DNA of 64,000 bases from Bin5 sp965208965. GTDB lineage: Bacteria > Chloroflexota > Anaerolineae > Caldilineales > Caldilineaceae. A program made the position numbers and the translations under genes. Below are positions 49,290 through 59,965 of this stretch, one piece after another; within the stretch, counting starts at the first letter, position 1; the number at the start of each line of letters is the position of its first letter. Location of the stretch: contig OZ242384.1 in assembly GCA_965208965.1 (NCBI GenBank), forward strand, positions 1,736,001 through 1,800,000. The letters run 5' to 3'. Under the pieces are notes generated by a model. It had not been told where the DNA came from. It did no database searches and saw nothing but the letters and a program-made list of their open reading frames with translations.

Positions 49290-50437
49290 CTCTTATGGCG
49301 TGCAATCCAGTACGGGTCGGTGTCCTTTTTGGCGGCAAGAGTGGCGAGCACGAAATCTCCCTGCTCAGCGCGCAGACGGTCATCCGCGCCCTGGACGAGG
49401 CCGGCTACGAAACGGTTCGGCTCGGCATTACCAAGACCGGTGAATGGCTCACCGGCGCCGACCCGCTGGCGCAGCTGACCAGCGGCAAGGGGAGAGGGAA
49501 CGGCCACGGCAAGATAGAGGAGACCGACTCCGCCCTTCTCGCGCCCCGCTCGACCCAGCCCCCGCTTCTGCAGCATAGCGAGCGGCTGCCGGCGGTGGAC
49601 CTGATCTTTCCTGTGCTCCACGGCCCCTACGGTGAGGACGGGACCGTGCAAGGGCTGCTCGAGATGCTCGAAATGCCCTATGTAGGCTGCGGCGTCCTCG
49701 CCAGCGCGGTCGCGATGGATAAAATTTCCGCGAAGGCGCTCTTTGCCGCCGCCGGCATCCCCCAAGTCGCCTACCGCACACTGCTGCGCCGAAACTGGAC
49801 GGAGGGCCAGGAATCGGATCCCGACCCGCAGAATGATCGGCGTGAGAAGATACTGGACGAACTCGAGTCCGCCTTGCCCTATCCACTCTTCGTGAAGCCG
49901 GCCAATCTTGGCAGCAGCGTTGGCATCAGCAAAGTCAGGGACCGGGCGGAGTTGTCGCGTGCCATCGGGCTGGCCTGCCGCTACGACCGCAAAGTGCTGG
50001 TCGAGGAAGGAGTGCACGATGCCCGCGAGCTGGAGGTCAGCGTCCTCGGCAATGATGAGCCCCGGGCGAGTATTGTCGGCGAGGTGGTTCCCGCCAATGA
50101 GTTTTACGACTACGAGGCCAAGTACCTGGACAAGGGCAGCCGGCTGCTGATTCCGGCGGACATTCCCTCCAGCCTGGCAGACGAAATCCGTCTGCTGTCC
50201 GTTCGCGCCTTCCAGGCGCTTGACGGAGCCGGCCTTGCGCGGGCAGACTTTCTGTTAGGCGCCGGCGGGCAGCTATATCTCAACGAGTTGAATACCATGC
50301 CCGGCTTTACCGCCAGCAGCATGTACCCGAAGCTTTGGGAAGCCAGCGGCGTTCCCCTGACCGAACTGGTCGGCAGCCTGGTCGATATGGCCCTCGAACG
50401 GCACGCGGACCGCCGGCAGAACCGGATTCATCGCTAA
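49283..50437 (+). CDS. ddl: D-alanine:D-alanine ligase
   Basis: A 384-residue ATP-grasp enzyme making the dipeptide used by MurF. It has GGKSGEHEISLLSAQTV at the N-terminus (core SGEHEISLLS), FPVLHGPYGEDGTVQGLLE, YVGCGVLASAVAMDK, FVKPANLGSSVGISKV and the C-terminal LNELNTMPGFT. The first ATG at 49283 overlaps the murB stop; ATG 49295 is an alternative. It completes the D-Ala-D-Ala branch together with murF in the same cluster. Confidence 0.96.
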   Translation: MVTLMACNPVRVGVLFGGKSGEHEISLLSAQTVIRALDEAGYETVRLGITKTGEWLTGADPLAQLTSGKGRGNGHGKIEETDSALLAPRSTQPPLLQHSERLPAVDLIFPVLHGPYGEDGTVQGLLEMLEMPYVGCGVLASAVAMDKISAKALFAAAGIPQVAYRTLLRRNWTEGQESDPDPQNDRREKILDELESALPYPLFVKPANLGSSVGISKVRDRAELSRAIGLACRYDRKVLVEEGVHDARELEVSVLGNDEPRASIVGEVVPANEFYDYEAKYLDKGSRLLIPADIPSSLADEIRLLSVRAFQALDGAGLARADFLLGAGGQLYLNELNTMPGFTASSMYPKLWEASGVPLTELVGSLVDMALERHADRRQNRIHR

Positions 50438-50526
50438 ACGAGCTCTATTGACACAAATGCGAGGCGTCTGCGGCAGCGGTTGAAAGGCGCGGGCGACTTG
50501 TAGAGAAGTACAATCTGATCAGTACA

Positions 50527-51516
50527 ATGCAAATTGCCTTCAATTCAGGGCGCAAACAAAAACGGGGATCGCGCGCAGCGCAGAAGGCCGTGTCTTCCAA
50601 ACGAGTGCGGCGGCGTCGGCACGCGCAAACGCGCCGCCGCTTCTCCTCGGCACTGCGTTCGACGCACGCCTTTATCCTGCGAAGCGGCCGGTCGCGGCTG
50701 GGCTCCAAAGGGAGCGCAAAGGGGAAGACCTCATCGCTCCCCGTTCCCGCTGGCACGCAGGCAACCCTCATTCCCGGCTTTTCCGGTCTGGCCCCAAGCA
50801 AAACGGTCAGTCTGCTGCTGCTGGCTGCGGTCGCGGCCGCTCTGTACTGGCTGTACACCAGCGAAAGCTTCTACATCTATCGTGAAAATGTGCGTTTTGA
50901 AGGAGCGCAATATCTTTCCGATGACGAACTCTTCGCAGCCTGCGATATCGACAGCTGGAGTATCTTCTGGCTGGATCCCGAAAAGATCGAAGAACAGGTA
51001 ATGGCGCATCCGTATGTCACCGCTGCAGACGCGAAAATCCGCTGGCCCGGGCAAATCGAAATCAGCGTTCAGGAGGTGCGTCCCGTGGCTCTCTGGGCTA
51101 CCGAGCAGCAGGAGTACTGGCTGCTGGAGGACGGCGTTGCCCTGACGCCCCGGGAACTGGACATACAGCCGGCGATGCGGATCATCGACCCCTCGGCGGA
51201 GGCGCGGATTGCAAATGTGGAAGGCACCCTTCAGATCGATAAACGGATCCTTAGCTCTGCCATGATTCTGTCATATCGTCTTTCCATCGTTAGTGAGTTC
51301 TGGTACAATTCTCGTTACGGCCTGAATTTCAGTCTTCCCCATACTCAGGCTTGGGTCCACTGGGGAGACGGCTACAAATTCGAAGAAAAATGGACGGTCC
51401 TGCAAAGTATAAAACCACAATTGGAAGCAGCCGGAGACGAAGCTATCACCCTCAATGTTTCGGTGCCGAACCGTTCCTTCACCCGCCGGTACGACGACGA
51501 GTCGGATGAACAGTAG
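50527..51516 (+). CDS. ftsQ: Cell division protein FtsQ/DivIB
   Basis: A 329-residue bitopic division protein. A very basic cytoplasmic tail (about 1-90, rich in Arg and Lys) precedes one membrane helix (about 93-110). A POTRA domain follows (YIYRENVRFEGAQYLSDDELF to about 185), then the FtsQ/DivIB domain with WPGQIEISVQEVRPVALW. The divisome role is scaffolding with FtsL-type proteins. The position ddl-ftsQ-ftsA-ftsZ is classical. Confidence 0.88.
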   Translation: MQIAFNSGRKQKRGSRAAQKAVSSKRVRRRRHAQTRRRFSSALRSTHAFILRSGRSRLGSKGSAKGKTSSLPVPAGTQATLIPGFSGLAPSKTVSLLLLAAVAAALYWLYTSESFYIYRENVRFEGAQYLSDDELFAACDIDSWSIFWLDPEKIEEQVMAHPYVTAADAKIRWPGQIEISVQEVRPVALWATEQQEYWLLEDGVALTPRELDIQPAMRIIDPSAEARIANVEGTLQIDKRILSSAMILSYRLSIVSEFWYNSRYGLNFSLPHTQAWVHWGDGYKFEEKWTVLQSIKPQLEAAGDEAITLNVSVPNRSFTRRYDDESDEQ

Positions 51517-51570
51517 TTGTTGATACGACGCCATTTTCTATAGAGAAACGATCAGTTAGAGAAATCTTCA

Positions 51571-52830
51571 GTGACCAGAGAGATTATCGCTGCGGTTGAC
51601 GTAGGCACCACAAAAATCTGTGCTCTGGTGGGCACTGTTATCCATGACAGTCTGGGTAATCTCGCCGTCAGAGTTCTGGGCGGTGGTGTCACACCGAGCA
51701 GAGGATTGCGCCGCGGCGTAGTCATGGATGTGCCGGAGGTGACCACCGCCATCGGCGAGGCGCTGGAGTCGGCCGAGCAGGAATCCGGTAGACAGATCAC
51801 CAGCTGCTATCTGGGCATCGCCGGCAACCACATTGCCACCTCCAACAGCGCCGGCATCAGCCCGATCGACGGACGTCATGGCGTCACCGGCAACGATATG
51901 CAGCGGGCGCTGGAGGCTGCACGCGCCGTTCAGATAGCCGCCAACAGGCAAATCATCCACGTGATCGCCCGCCACTGGAAGGTGGACGAGCAGGAAAATA
52001 TCCAGCAGCCACTGGGTATTCTCGGCAGCCGCCTGGAAGTCGACGCCCATATCGTCACCGGTACCATAAACGCCATAAACAATCTCGCCCAGTGTATACT
52101 GGCCCATGGCATCGACATCGACGAACTGGTCCTGGAACCCCTGGCCAGCGGCGAGGCCGTTCTGACCGCAGAAGAGCGGCAGATGGGCGTCGTCATGGCC
52201 GACCTGGGGGGAGGCACTACAGATCTGGCTCTCTTTCGCGGCAACGGTCTTTGGCACACCGAAGTGCTGGACGTAGGTGGAAGCCACATGACCAATGACG
52301 TGGCTGTCGGGCTGCGCGCACCGTTCGAAGTGGCCGAAGAGCTGAAACTTCGCTACGGCCACCTGCAACCGGAACGGATTGCCGAAGACGAACAGGTCTG
52401 GGCAACCGTGTTCGGCGACAAACCGGAGCGCACTTTCAGCCGGCGCTTTATCAGCCAGATCCTGCAGGCGCGGGCCGAAGAGACGGCCGAACTCATCCAG
52501 AGCCGGATTGCCAAGAGCAGCTACGGCCACATGGTGCCGGCAGGGCTTGTCCTCACGGGCGGCGCCAGCCAGCTCCCTGGCGCAGTCGACCTGTTCCGCA
52601 GAATCTTGCGCATGCCGGTACGTATCGGCAGCCCCGTCGATCATCCCGCCGTGCATGGATTGAGCAGAGAACTGCAATCTCCGGCCTTCGCAACCGCTGC
52701 CGGCCTCCTGCTCTGGGCGCTCTACGAAGACGCCCGCGCAATTCACTACCCCATGCAGCGAATGATCCCGGAAAACGGGCAGATTCTGGACAAGGTCGGA
52801 GGCTGGCTCAGGAGCCTGCTGCCTGATTGA
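51571..52830 (+). CDS. ftsA: Cell division protein FtsA
   Basis: A 419-residue actin-like ATPase that tethers FtsZ to the membrane. AAVDVGTTKICALVG is the phosphate-1 motif, DLGGGTTDLALF the phosphate-2 motif (near 211), and GLVLTGGASQLPGA the adenosine motif (near 328). The C-terminal LDKVGGWLRSLL is a plausible amphipathic membrane helix. The start is GTG at 51571, 54 bases after ftsQ. It is separated from ftsZ by an unusually long 646-base gap. Confidence 0.95.
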   Translation: MTREIIAAVDVGTTKICALVGTVIHDSLGNLAVRVLGGGVTPSRGLRRGVVMDVPEVTTAIGEALESAEQESGRQITSCYLGIAGNHIATSNSAGISPIDGRHGVTGNDMQRALEAARAVQIAANRQIIHVIARHWKVDEQENIQQPLGILGSRLEVDAHIVTGTINAINNLAQCILAHGIDIDELVLEPLASGEAVLTAEERQMGVVMADLGGGTTDLALFRGNGLWHTEVLDVGGSHMTNDVAVGLRAPFEVAEELKLRYGHLQPERIAEDEQVWATVFGDKPERTFSRRFISQILQARAEETAELIQSRIAKSSYGHMVPAGLVLTGGASQLPGAVDLFRRILRMPVRIGSPVDHPAVHGLSRELQSPAFATAAGLLLWALYEDARAIHYPMQRMIPENGQILDKVGGWLRSLLPD

Positions 52831-52998
52831 GGAAACGTCCCCATCCGTGCGCTCTGCCACACTCCAGTTTTGTAGACAACCAGGTCAAACCGCCCGCCGT
52901 AACCGTCATGCGGCCTCCCCTGGATCGACCGGAATAACCTTCAAATATCGCGGTGCCCTGCAGCCTTTGCGCGCGGGCAGCGCGGCAACCAGTTGCTG

Positions 52999-53182
52999 TC
53001 GTAGATGGATCGTAGGTAAGTTGCAGAGAACAGATTCAACGGTGTCTGGCCGGCTCACAGACCGGCCGCGAGCAGAGATTGTCTCCGCCAAAGAGACGGT
53101 GAAGAACCCCTTTTGGCCCACCGTTTCTCGTCTTTTGCAGGGCTGGCGGCGCAAAGCGGGTATTTCGTAGATGGATCGTAGG
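52999..53182 (+). repeat. Two copies of TCGTAGATGGATCGTAGG
   Basis: The 18-mer occurs identically at 52999-53016 and 53165-53182 in the ftsA-ftsZ gap. A 13-base inverted part, TGGATCGTAGGCA, recurs at 54899-54911 in the nrdR promoter. Each 18-mer itself contains TCGTAG twice, 12 bases apart. Confidence 0.6.
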
Positions 53183-53336
53183 CATATAGTCAAGAAGAAA
53201 CCCCGATTCAGGCCCAAATCTGTCCGGCAACAGCCGGAGACGGCATCCTGCCGGATTCCAGAGTATTTTTCCTGAAATCGGCCTGAAACACCGTCCAATT
53301 TGGGTCCTTTCGCGGAGTCCCCCCAATTCAGAGACT

Positions 53337-53364
53337 TTGCATTCGATTTCAGGTGTAGTACGAT
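53337..53364 (+). promoter_or_regulatory. Candidate ftsZ promoter
   Basis: -35 TTGCAT (53337-53342), a 16-base spacer and -10 TACGAT (53359-53364) lie 112 bases before the ftsZ ATG, allowing ftsZ to be expressed apart from ftsA. Confidence 0.5.
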
Positions 53365-53476
53365 GGAACAATTCTGATACAGAGGTGAGAACGCGGCTTT
53401 TGGTATCGCCACGGGAAGTGCGTTTACCAGAAAGCGAACCGGAGAATGTCTGCCAGCGGTTAAAGGAGACCAATCT

Positions 53477-54652
53477 ATGACGAGACGGAGTAGCGCCTCA
53501 CAATTTGTAGACAACTTTGCCCAGATAAAAGTTGTCGGCGTTGGTGGCGGCGGACAAAATGCGGTCAACCGCATGATTGAGGCAGACGTTCAAGGCGTAG
53601 AGTTCATTGCCGTCAATACCGATGCGCAGGCTCTGATGCTCTCCAATGCGCCGCAGCGTGTGCGGATCGGTGACAAATTGACCAAAGGTCTGGGGTCGGG
53701 CGGAAAGCCGGAAATCGGCCTGCGGGCGGCCGAGGAGAGTCGGGAAGAGATCGAGCAGCTGTTCGAAGGCGCGGATATGGTTTTCGTGACCGCCGGTCTG
53801 GGCGGCGGTACGGGTTCCGGCGCGGCTCCGGTCATCTCCGCCATCGCACGCGAGTTGGGCGCGCTCACAATCGGCGTCGTCACCAAACCCTTCAACTTCG
53901 AAGGCACGCAGCGCCGCCGCATCGCCGAAAGCACGATGGGCCGCCTGAGTGAATCTGTCGATACACTGATCACCGTCCCCAACGACCGGCTCCTGCATAT
54001 TCTCGATAAGACCACCGGCATCCGAGAATCATTCGTCGTCGCCGACGATGTGCTGCGGCAAGGTATTCAGGGTATCAGTGAACTGATCACCGTGCCCGGT
54101 CTGATCAATCTGGACTTCGCCGACGTGCGCTCCATCATGCTCGACGGCGGCGCGGCTCTTATGTCCATCGGCCGCGCCAGCGGCGAAAACCGCGCCCAGG
54201 AAGCCGCCCAGCAGGCGATTCACAGCTCATTGCTGGATGTGTCGATCGAGGGCGCCCAGGGCATTCTCTTCAATGTCAAGGGCGGCGATGATCTGAGTCT
54301 TCACGAGGTCAGTGAGGCCGCCGAGATGATCAAGGCCAACGCCCATCCCGAAGCCAATATCATCTTCGGCTCCGTCATCGACGAAAGTATGAAGGACGAG
54401 CTCCACATGACCGTCATCGCCACCGGCTTCGACAAGAGCCGCCGTCCCGAACAGCCGCCCGCTTCGGCACGGCAGCCTGCCACGGGAAGTGTCCGGCAGT
54501 CCGGCTTGACCCAAACCCCGTCGAGCCAGCCCACCCAGCCGCAGCAGCCGAAACCCAAGGAGCCAATCGACTTCCCCGTTCGTTCCTTCGACCGCGAAGA
54601 CCTGGACATTCCGGCATTTCTGCGTCGCGCCAAGAACAACAACGGCCAGTAG
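53477..54652 (+). CDS. ftsZ: Cell division protein FtsZ
   Basis: A 391-residue tubulin-like GTPase forming the Z-ring. VVGVGGGGQNAVNRM starts the nucleotide domain, and the tubulin signature GGGTGSG is at 109-115. A Pro/Gln-rich linker spans about 325-365, and the conserved C-terminal peptide DLDIPAFLRR binds FtsA. AAGGAGA stands seven bases before the ATG. It has its own promoter and a strong terminator that closes the cluster. Confidence 0.98.
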   Translation: MTRRSSASQFVDNFAQIKVVGVGGGGQNAVNRMIEADVQGVEFIAVNTDAQALMLSNAPQRVRIGDKLTKGLGSGGKPEIGLRAAEESREEIEQLFEGADMVFVTAGLGGGTGSGAAPVISAIARELGALTIGVVTKPFNFEGTQRRRIAESTMGRLSESVDTLITVPNDRLLHILDKTTGIRESFVVADDVLRQGIQGISELITVPGLINLDFADVRSIMLDGGAALMSIGRASGENRAQEAAQQAIHSSLLDVSIEGAQGILFNVKGGDDLSLHEVSEAAEMIKANAHPEANIIFGSVIDESMKDELHMTVIATGFDKSRRPEQPPASARQPATGSVRQSGLTQTPSSQPTQPQQPKPKEPIDFPVRSFDREDLDIPAFLRRAKNNNGQ

Positions 54653-54688
54653 CGCCCCATAACAAAGAATACTTACAAAAGGATATCC

Positions 54689-54722
54689 AGAGAGCCCGGC
54701 GATGCCGCGGCTCTCTTTTTTT
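54689..54722 (+). terminator. Rho-independent terminator after ftsZ
   Basis: AGAGAGCC (54689-54696) pairs with GGCTCTCT (54709-54716), with an inner CGGC/GCCG extension, and is followed by a run of T to 54722. Confidence 0.9.
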
Positions 54723-54897
54723 GTCTCGCGCGCGCAAAATAAGCCGAGCGGTCTGAAAACGTTGACTGGCACCACTTTGGGCCTCTATCTTCTCCACCAA
54801 GACAGTCGCATAGGAACACGGTTAAGCTGCTGAACACCGGTCGATCTGTTTGTGCACCTGATCTGTGTGTGCTATAAATGGGCTTTATATCTACCAT

Positions 54898-54927
54898 TTG
54901 CCTACGATCCACGTACGCATATACAAT
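54898..54927 (+). promoter_or_regulatory. Promoter of nrdR
   Basis: -35 TTGCCT (54898-54903), an 18-base spacer and -10 TACAAT (54922-54927) place the start of transcription just before the two NrdR-box-like palindromes. The -35 overlaps the inverted copy of the TGGATCGTAGG repeat. Confidence 0.6.
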
Positions 54928-54938
54928 GCAAATGCTAC

Positions 54939-54986
54939 GTACTACATGTTGTACTCCTTAACTGCAACTGATACAGCATGTAGTAC
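54939..54986. promoter_or_regulatory. Two NrdR-box-like palindromes
   Basis: Box 1 GTACTACATGTTGTAC (54939-54954) and box 2 ATACAGCATGTAGTAC (54971-54986) are 16-base imperfect palindromes. Box 2 inverted matches box 1 at 14 of 16 positions. Their centres are 32 bp apart, as in known paired NrdR boxes. They lie at the expected transcription start of nrdR, so NrdR probably represses its own gene. Confidence 0.75.
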
Positions 54987-55177
54987 GCCCGCGTGAATAC
55001 GAGAAGTATTTGCGATTTAGCTGCGCGACTAGAGCTAGAGCCGAAAGTGGCGGTTTAATCGCTTTACGAAGGATACTTATTTGCGTATCTCAGCGTGACT
55101 CTTTTTGAGTTGAAACGTTCTAGGCCAGTCTCCTGCGCTTCCAAAGCTGGCCACGCCGACTGATCGAGAGACGGATC

Positions 55178-55681
55178 ATGCAATGCCCCCATTGCGGACA
55201 TGGCAAACACCAGGTAATCGATACACGGGACAGAGGGGAGTCGGTCCGCCGCCGCCGCAAATGCTTGGATTGCGAGCAGCGCTTCACTACCTATGAGCAT
55301 GTTGCGCCCAGCCTGCTCGTATCCAAACGGGACGGCCACCGTGAGCCCTTCGATTCTCAAAAACTGCTTGCCGGCATCCGCATCGCCTCTGTCAAACGGC
55401 CCGTCAGCAGCGAGCGCATGCAGAGCATTGCCAACTACGTCGAGGACCAAATTCAACGCCTGGGGCGCGCAGAGGTCACAAGTGAGATGATTGGCAATCT
55501 CGTGCTGGACCAGCTGGCCGATGTCGATCAGGTGGCCTATATCCGGTTCGCCAGCGTCTACCTCGATTTCAACGATCTGAGTGAGGTCCGCTCTGAAGTC
55601 GACCGGCTGATGGGACGCAGCGAACTGAATGGTGACGCCAGCCGGCGGTTCGAGCCACCGCAAAGACCGTCCGCGAGCTGA
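55178..55681 (+). CDS. nrdR: Transcriptional repressor NrdR
   Basis: A 167-residue repressor of ribonucleotide reductase genes. The N-terminal zinc ribbon has C3, C6, C29 and C32 (MQCPHCGHGK; CLDCEQRFTTYE). An ATP-cone domain follows (KRDGHREPFDSQKLLAGI) that senses ATP and dATP. The ATG is set by the zinc ribbon. It lies directly upstream of nrdJ, its expected target, and behind two candidate NrdR boxes. Confidence 0.96.
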   Translation: MQCPHCGHGKHQVIDTRDRGESVRRRRKCLDCEQRFTTYEHVAPSLLVSKRDGHREPFDSQKLLAGIRIASVKRPVSSERMQSIANYVEDQIQRLGRAEVTSEMIGNLVLDQLADVDQVAYIRFASVYLDFNDLSEVRSEVDRLMGRSELNGDASRRFEPPQRPSAS

Positions 55682-55694
55682 AAATTTGGTGGTT

Positions 55695-55723
55695 GACTTT
55701 CTGGCTCATTTGTTCTAATATGG
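55695..55723 (+). promoter_or_regulatory. Promoter of nrdJ
   Basis: -35 TTGACT (55695-55700), a 17-base spacer and -10 TAATAT (55718-55723) lie 85 bases before the nrdJ ATG. No NrdR-box-like palindrome is seen at this promoter. Confidence 0.7.
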
Positions 55724-55808
55724 AAACAGAAAACTGTTTTCTGGCGTCCTACCATTCGCTAGAAAGAAATCATTTCCGCTTTTTTACCTTTCCCTAAGGA
55801 GCATCCCG

Positions 55809-58379
<2,571 letters not shown>

Positions 58380-58382
58380 TCC

Positions 58383-59210
58383 TTACAGTGGCTCGCGGCC
58401 TGCAACGCCGCGAGCCACTGGCTTTTTTCGCGCGATGAAAATCAGGCGCTCGCTGTCAGGCCGATAGGGGCTGCCGTCGAAGTCTCCGCACAGTTCATCC
58501 ACCGCAAACCCTGCCTGTTCCAGGAGCAGGAACCCCTCGTCGGGCCACCAGAAGCGCAGCGGAAAAGCGAGCCGCGTCTGCTCGTTGCGCCCGTCAGGAA
58601 AAACCTCCTCGTACACAAAGACCGTTTCCTGTAGCTGCCGGGCCGCGTCCACATAGCGGGTCGACCACTTCAACACCTGCGCGCCGCTTTCCTCGTCATC
58701 CCACCAGTCCGCCAGTTCCTGGTTGCCCGATATCGCCTCCAGATAGGCTACGTCCGGGTTGAACAGGTCGATCAGCAGCAGACCGCCCACGCGCAGATGG
58801 CGGTGTGCGCACTGCAGCGCCTTCAACTGCTCGCCCTGGGTCGTCACATGCATCAGCGTATTGCTGACCACAAAGGCGAAGTCAATCTCCCTCTCCGCCA
58901 GCTGAAAATTGGTCATATCCTCCTGCACCAATCTGACGGGCGCCGGCCCGTGTGCCGCTGTCTCGGACGCATAGCCGTGCTTCGCCAACTTGCGGCGGGC
59001 AATCGCCAGCAGCGCCGCGCTCGTGTCAAGTCCGATGACCTGACAGCCGCTGTGCGCCAAGGGAAGCAGCACGCGGCCGGTCCCGCAGCCAAGCTCCAGC
59101 GCAACGCGGCCGGCCGCGCGCGCCGCCTTCAGGACGAGCGGAATGTCATCCCTGTAGTCGCGGTAATCGCCGTCGTAAAAACGAGCGAAAGCATCAAAGT
59201 TCAAACGCAC
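58383..59210 (-). CDS. Class I SAM-dependent methyltransferase
   Basis: A 275-residue methyltransferase of the Methyltransf_25 type. The SAM motif I is LELGCGTGRVLLPLA near residues 39-53, motif II GLDTSAALLAIARRKL, and LRVGGLLLIDLFNPD is the later strand. A C-terminal beta-rich part (VLKWSTRYVDAARQLQETVFVYEE, core) suggests a small-molecule acceptor, which cannot be named. It converges on nrdJ and diverges from greA. Its 3' end encodes the nrdJ terminator hairpin. Confidence 0.85.
   Translation of the reverse strand: MRLNFDAFARFYDGDYRDYRDDIPLVLKAARAAGRVALELGCGTGRVLLPLAHSGCQVIGLDTSAALLAIARRKLAKHGYASETAAHGPAPVRLVQEDMTNFQLAEREIDFAFVVSNTLMHVTTQGEQLKALQCAHRHLRVGGLLLIDLFNPDVAYLEAISGNQELADWWDDEESGAQVLKWSTRYVDAARQLQETVFVYEEVFPDGRNEQTRLAFPLRFWWPDEGFLLLEQAGFAVDELCGDFDGSPYRPDSERLIFIARKKPVARGVAGREPL
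58386..58428 (+). terminator. Terminator of nrdJ, overlapping methyltransferase 3' end
   Basis: CAGTGGCTCGCGG (58386-58398) and CCGCGAGCCACTG (58408-58420) are perfect 13-bp arms. Six T follow at 58423-58428 on the plus strand. The element lies within the last codons of the opposite-strand methyltransferase gene. Confidence 0.9.
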
Positions 59211-59245
59211 TCCCTCTTTGAACTGTACAACAACTGTCCACTGGT

Positions 59246-59273
59246 TTGCATTTACCCAAAATTTGGGTATAAT
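59246..59273 (+). promoter_or_regulatory. Promoter of greA with central palindrome
   Basis: -35 TTGCAT (59246-59251), a 16-base spacer and -10 TATAAT (59268-59273). The spacer and first -10 base contain ACCCAAA-a-TTTGGGT (59254-59268), a perfect inverted repeat that could bind a repressor or activator. Confidence 0.65.
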
Positions 59274-59288
59274 CCTAACAGATCGAGA

Positions 59289-59312
59289 GCCGACCTGACG
59301 ATCCGGGTCGGC
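59289..59312 (+). promoter_or_regulatory. Leader hairpin of greA
   Basis: GCCGACC (59289-59295) pairs with GGTCGGC (59306-59312), followed by GTTTACTTT. It begins about 10 bases after the predicted transcription start and could be an attenuator. Confidence 0.5.
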
Positions 59313-59419
59313 GTTTACTTTCCAGAGGTCGCTGCTGAGGGCAGCAGATTCACACGCCCTTGACCGCGCCCTCTCTATTTGTGAGAAGGATATTCCCCCA
59401 CAGCCAGCGAGTAAGAACT

Positions 59420-59893
59420 ATGAGCGAAAGTCCTGTCTATCTGACTCAAAGCGGCCTCGATGCTCTGCAAGAGGAGCTGGACTATCTGGTCGGTGAAAGG
59501 CGGCAACAGATCGCCCAGCAGATCGCGGAAGCCAAGGCTGAAGGCGATCTGAGAGAAAATGCCGGCTATGATGAAGCCAAGAACGCGCAAGCCTTTGTCG
59601 AAGGACGCATTCGGGAACTCGAGGTCAAGATCCACAACGCCCAGATAATCGACGATACCCAGACGCCCGATGACCAGGTCGCCCTGGGCCGTAGTGTTGT
59701 CGTCAAAGAAAACGGCTACGACGACGAAGAGATCTACACCATCGTCGGCTCGACCGAAACCGATCCGAGCAATGGGCGTATCAGCAACGAGAGCCCTATC
59801 GGCAAGGCGCTGATTGGCCGCACGGCAGGAGACGTCGTCCGCGTCGATGCTCCGGCGGGCGAAATCGAGTTCGAGATCGTCCGCGTCGAATAG
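59420..59893 (+). CDS. greA: Transcription elongation factor GreA
   Basis: A 157-residue factor that rescues backtracked RNA polymerase by stimulating RNA cleavage. An N-terminal coiled coil (PVYLTQSGLDALQEELDYL to about 75, with GDLRENAGYDEAK at the tip carrying the acidic residues) precedes an FKBP-like C-terminal domain (ISNESPIGKALIGRTAGD). ATG 59420 matches the family N-terminus; its ribosome site is weak. lysS follows 72 bases later, a common greA-lysS pairing. Confidence 0.96.
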   Translation: MSESPVYLTQSGLDALQEELDYLVGERRQQIAQQIAEAKAEGDLRENAGYDEAKNAQAFVEGRIRELEVKIHNAQIIDDTQTPDDQVALGRSVVVKENGYDDEEIYTIVGSTETDPSNGRISNESPIGKALIGRTAGDVVRVDAPAGEIEFEIVRVE

Positions 59894-59965
59894 CGAGCCC
59901 CCTCTGCCCGTAAGCCTGCAGCCTCCCCGGCCGACTTGCCAGAAACAGGTATAGGAACAGGTACT

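Larger units (their letters stand above)
52831..53476. other. Gene-free ftsA-ftsZ gap
   Basis: Besides the repeated 18-mers and the ftsZ promoter, it holds the hairpins GGCCGG/CCGGCC (near 53050) and ACGGTG/CACCGT (near 53095-53130, inside a longer imperfect stem followed by CGTCTTTTG, a possible ftsA terminator). I see no gene. Confidence 0.5.
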
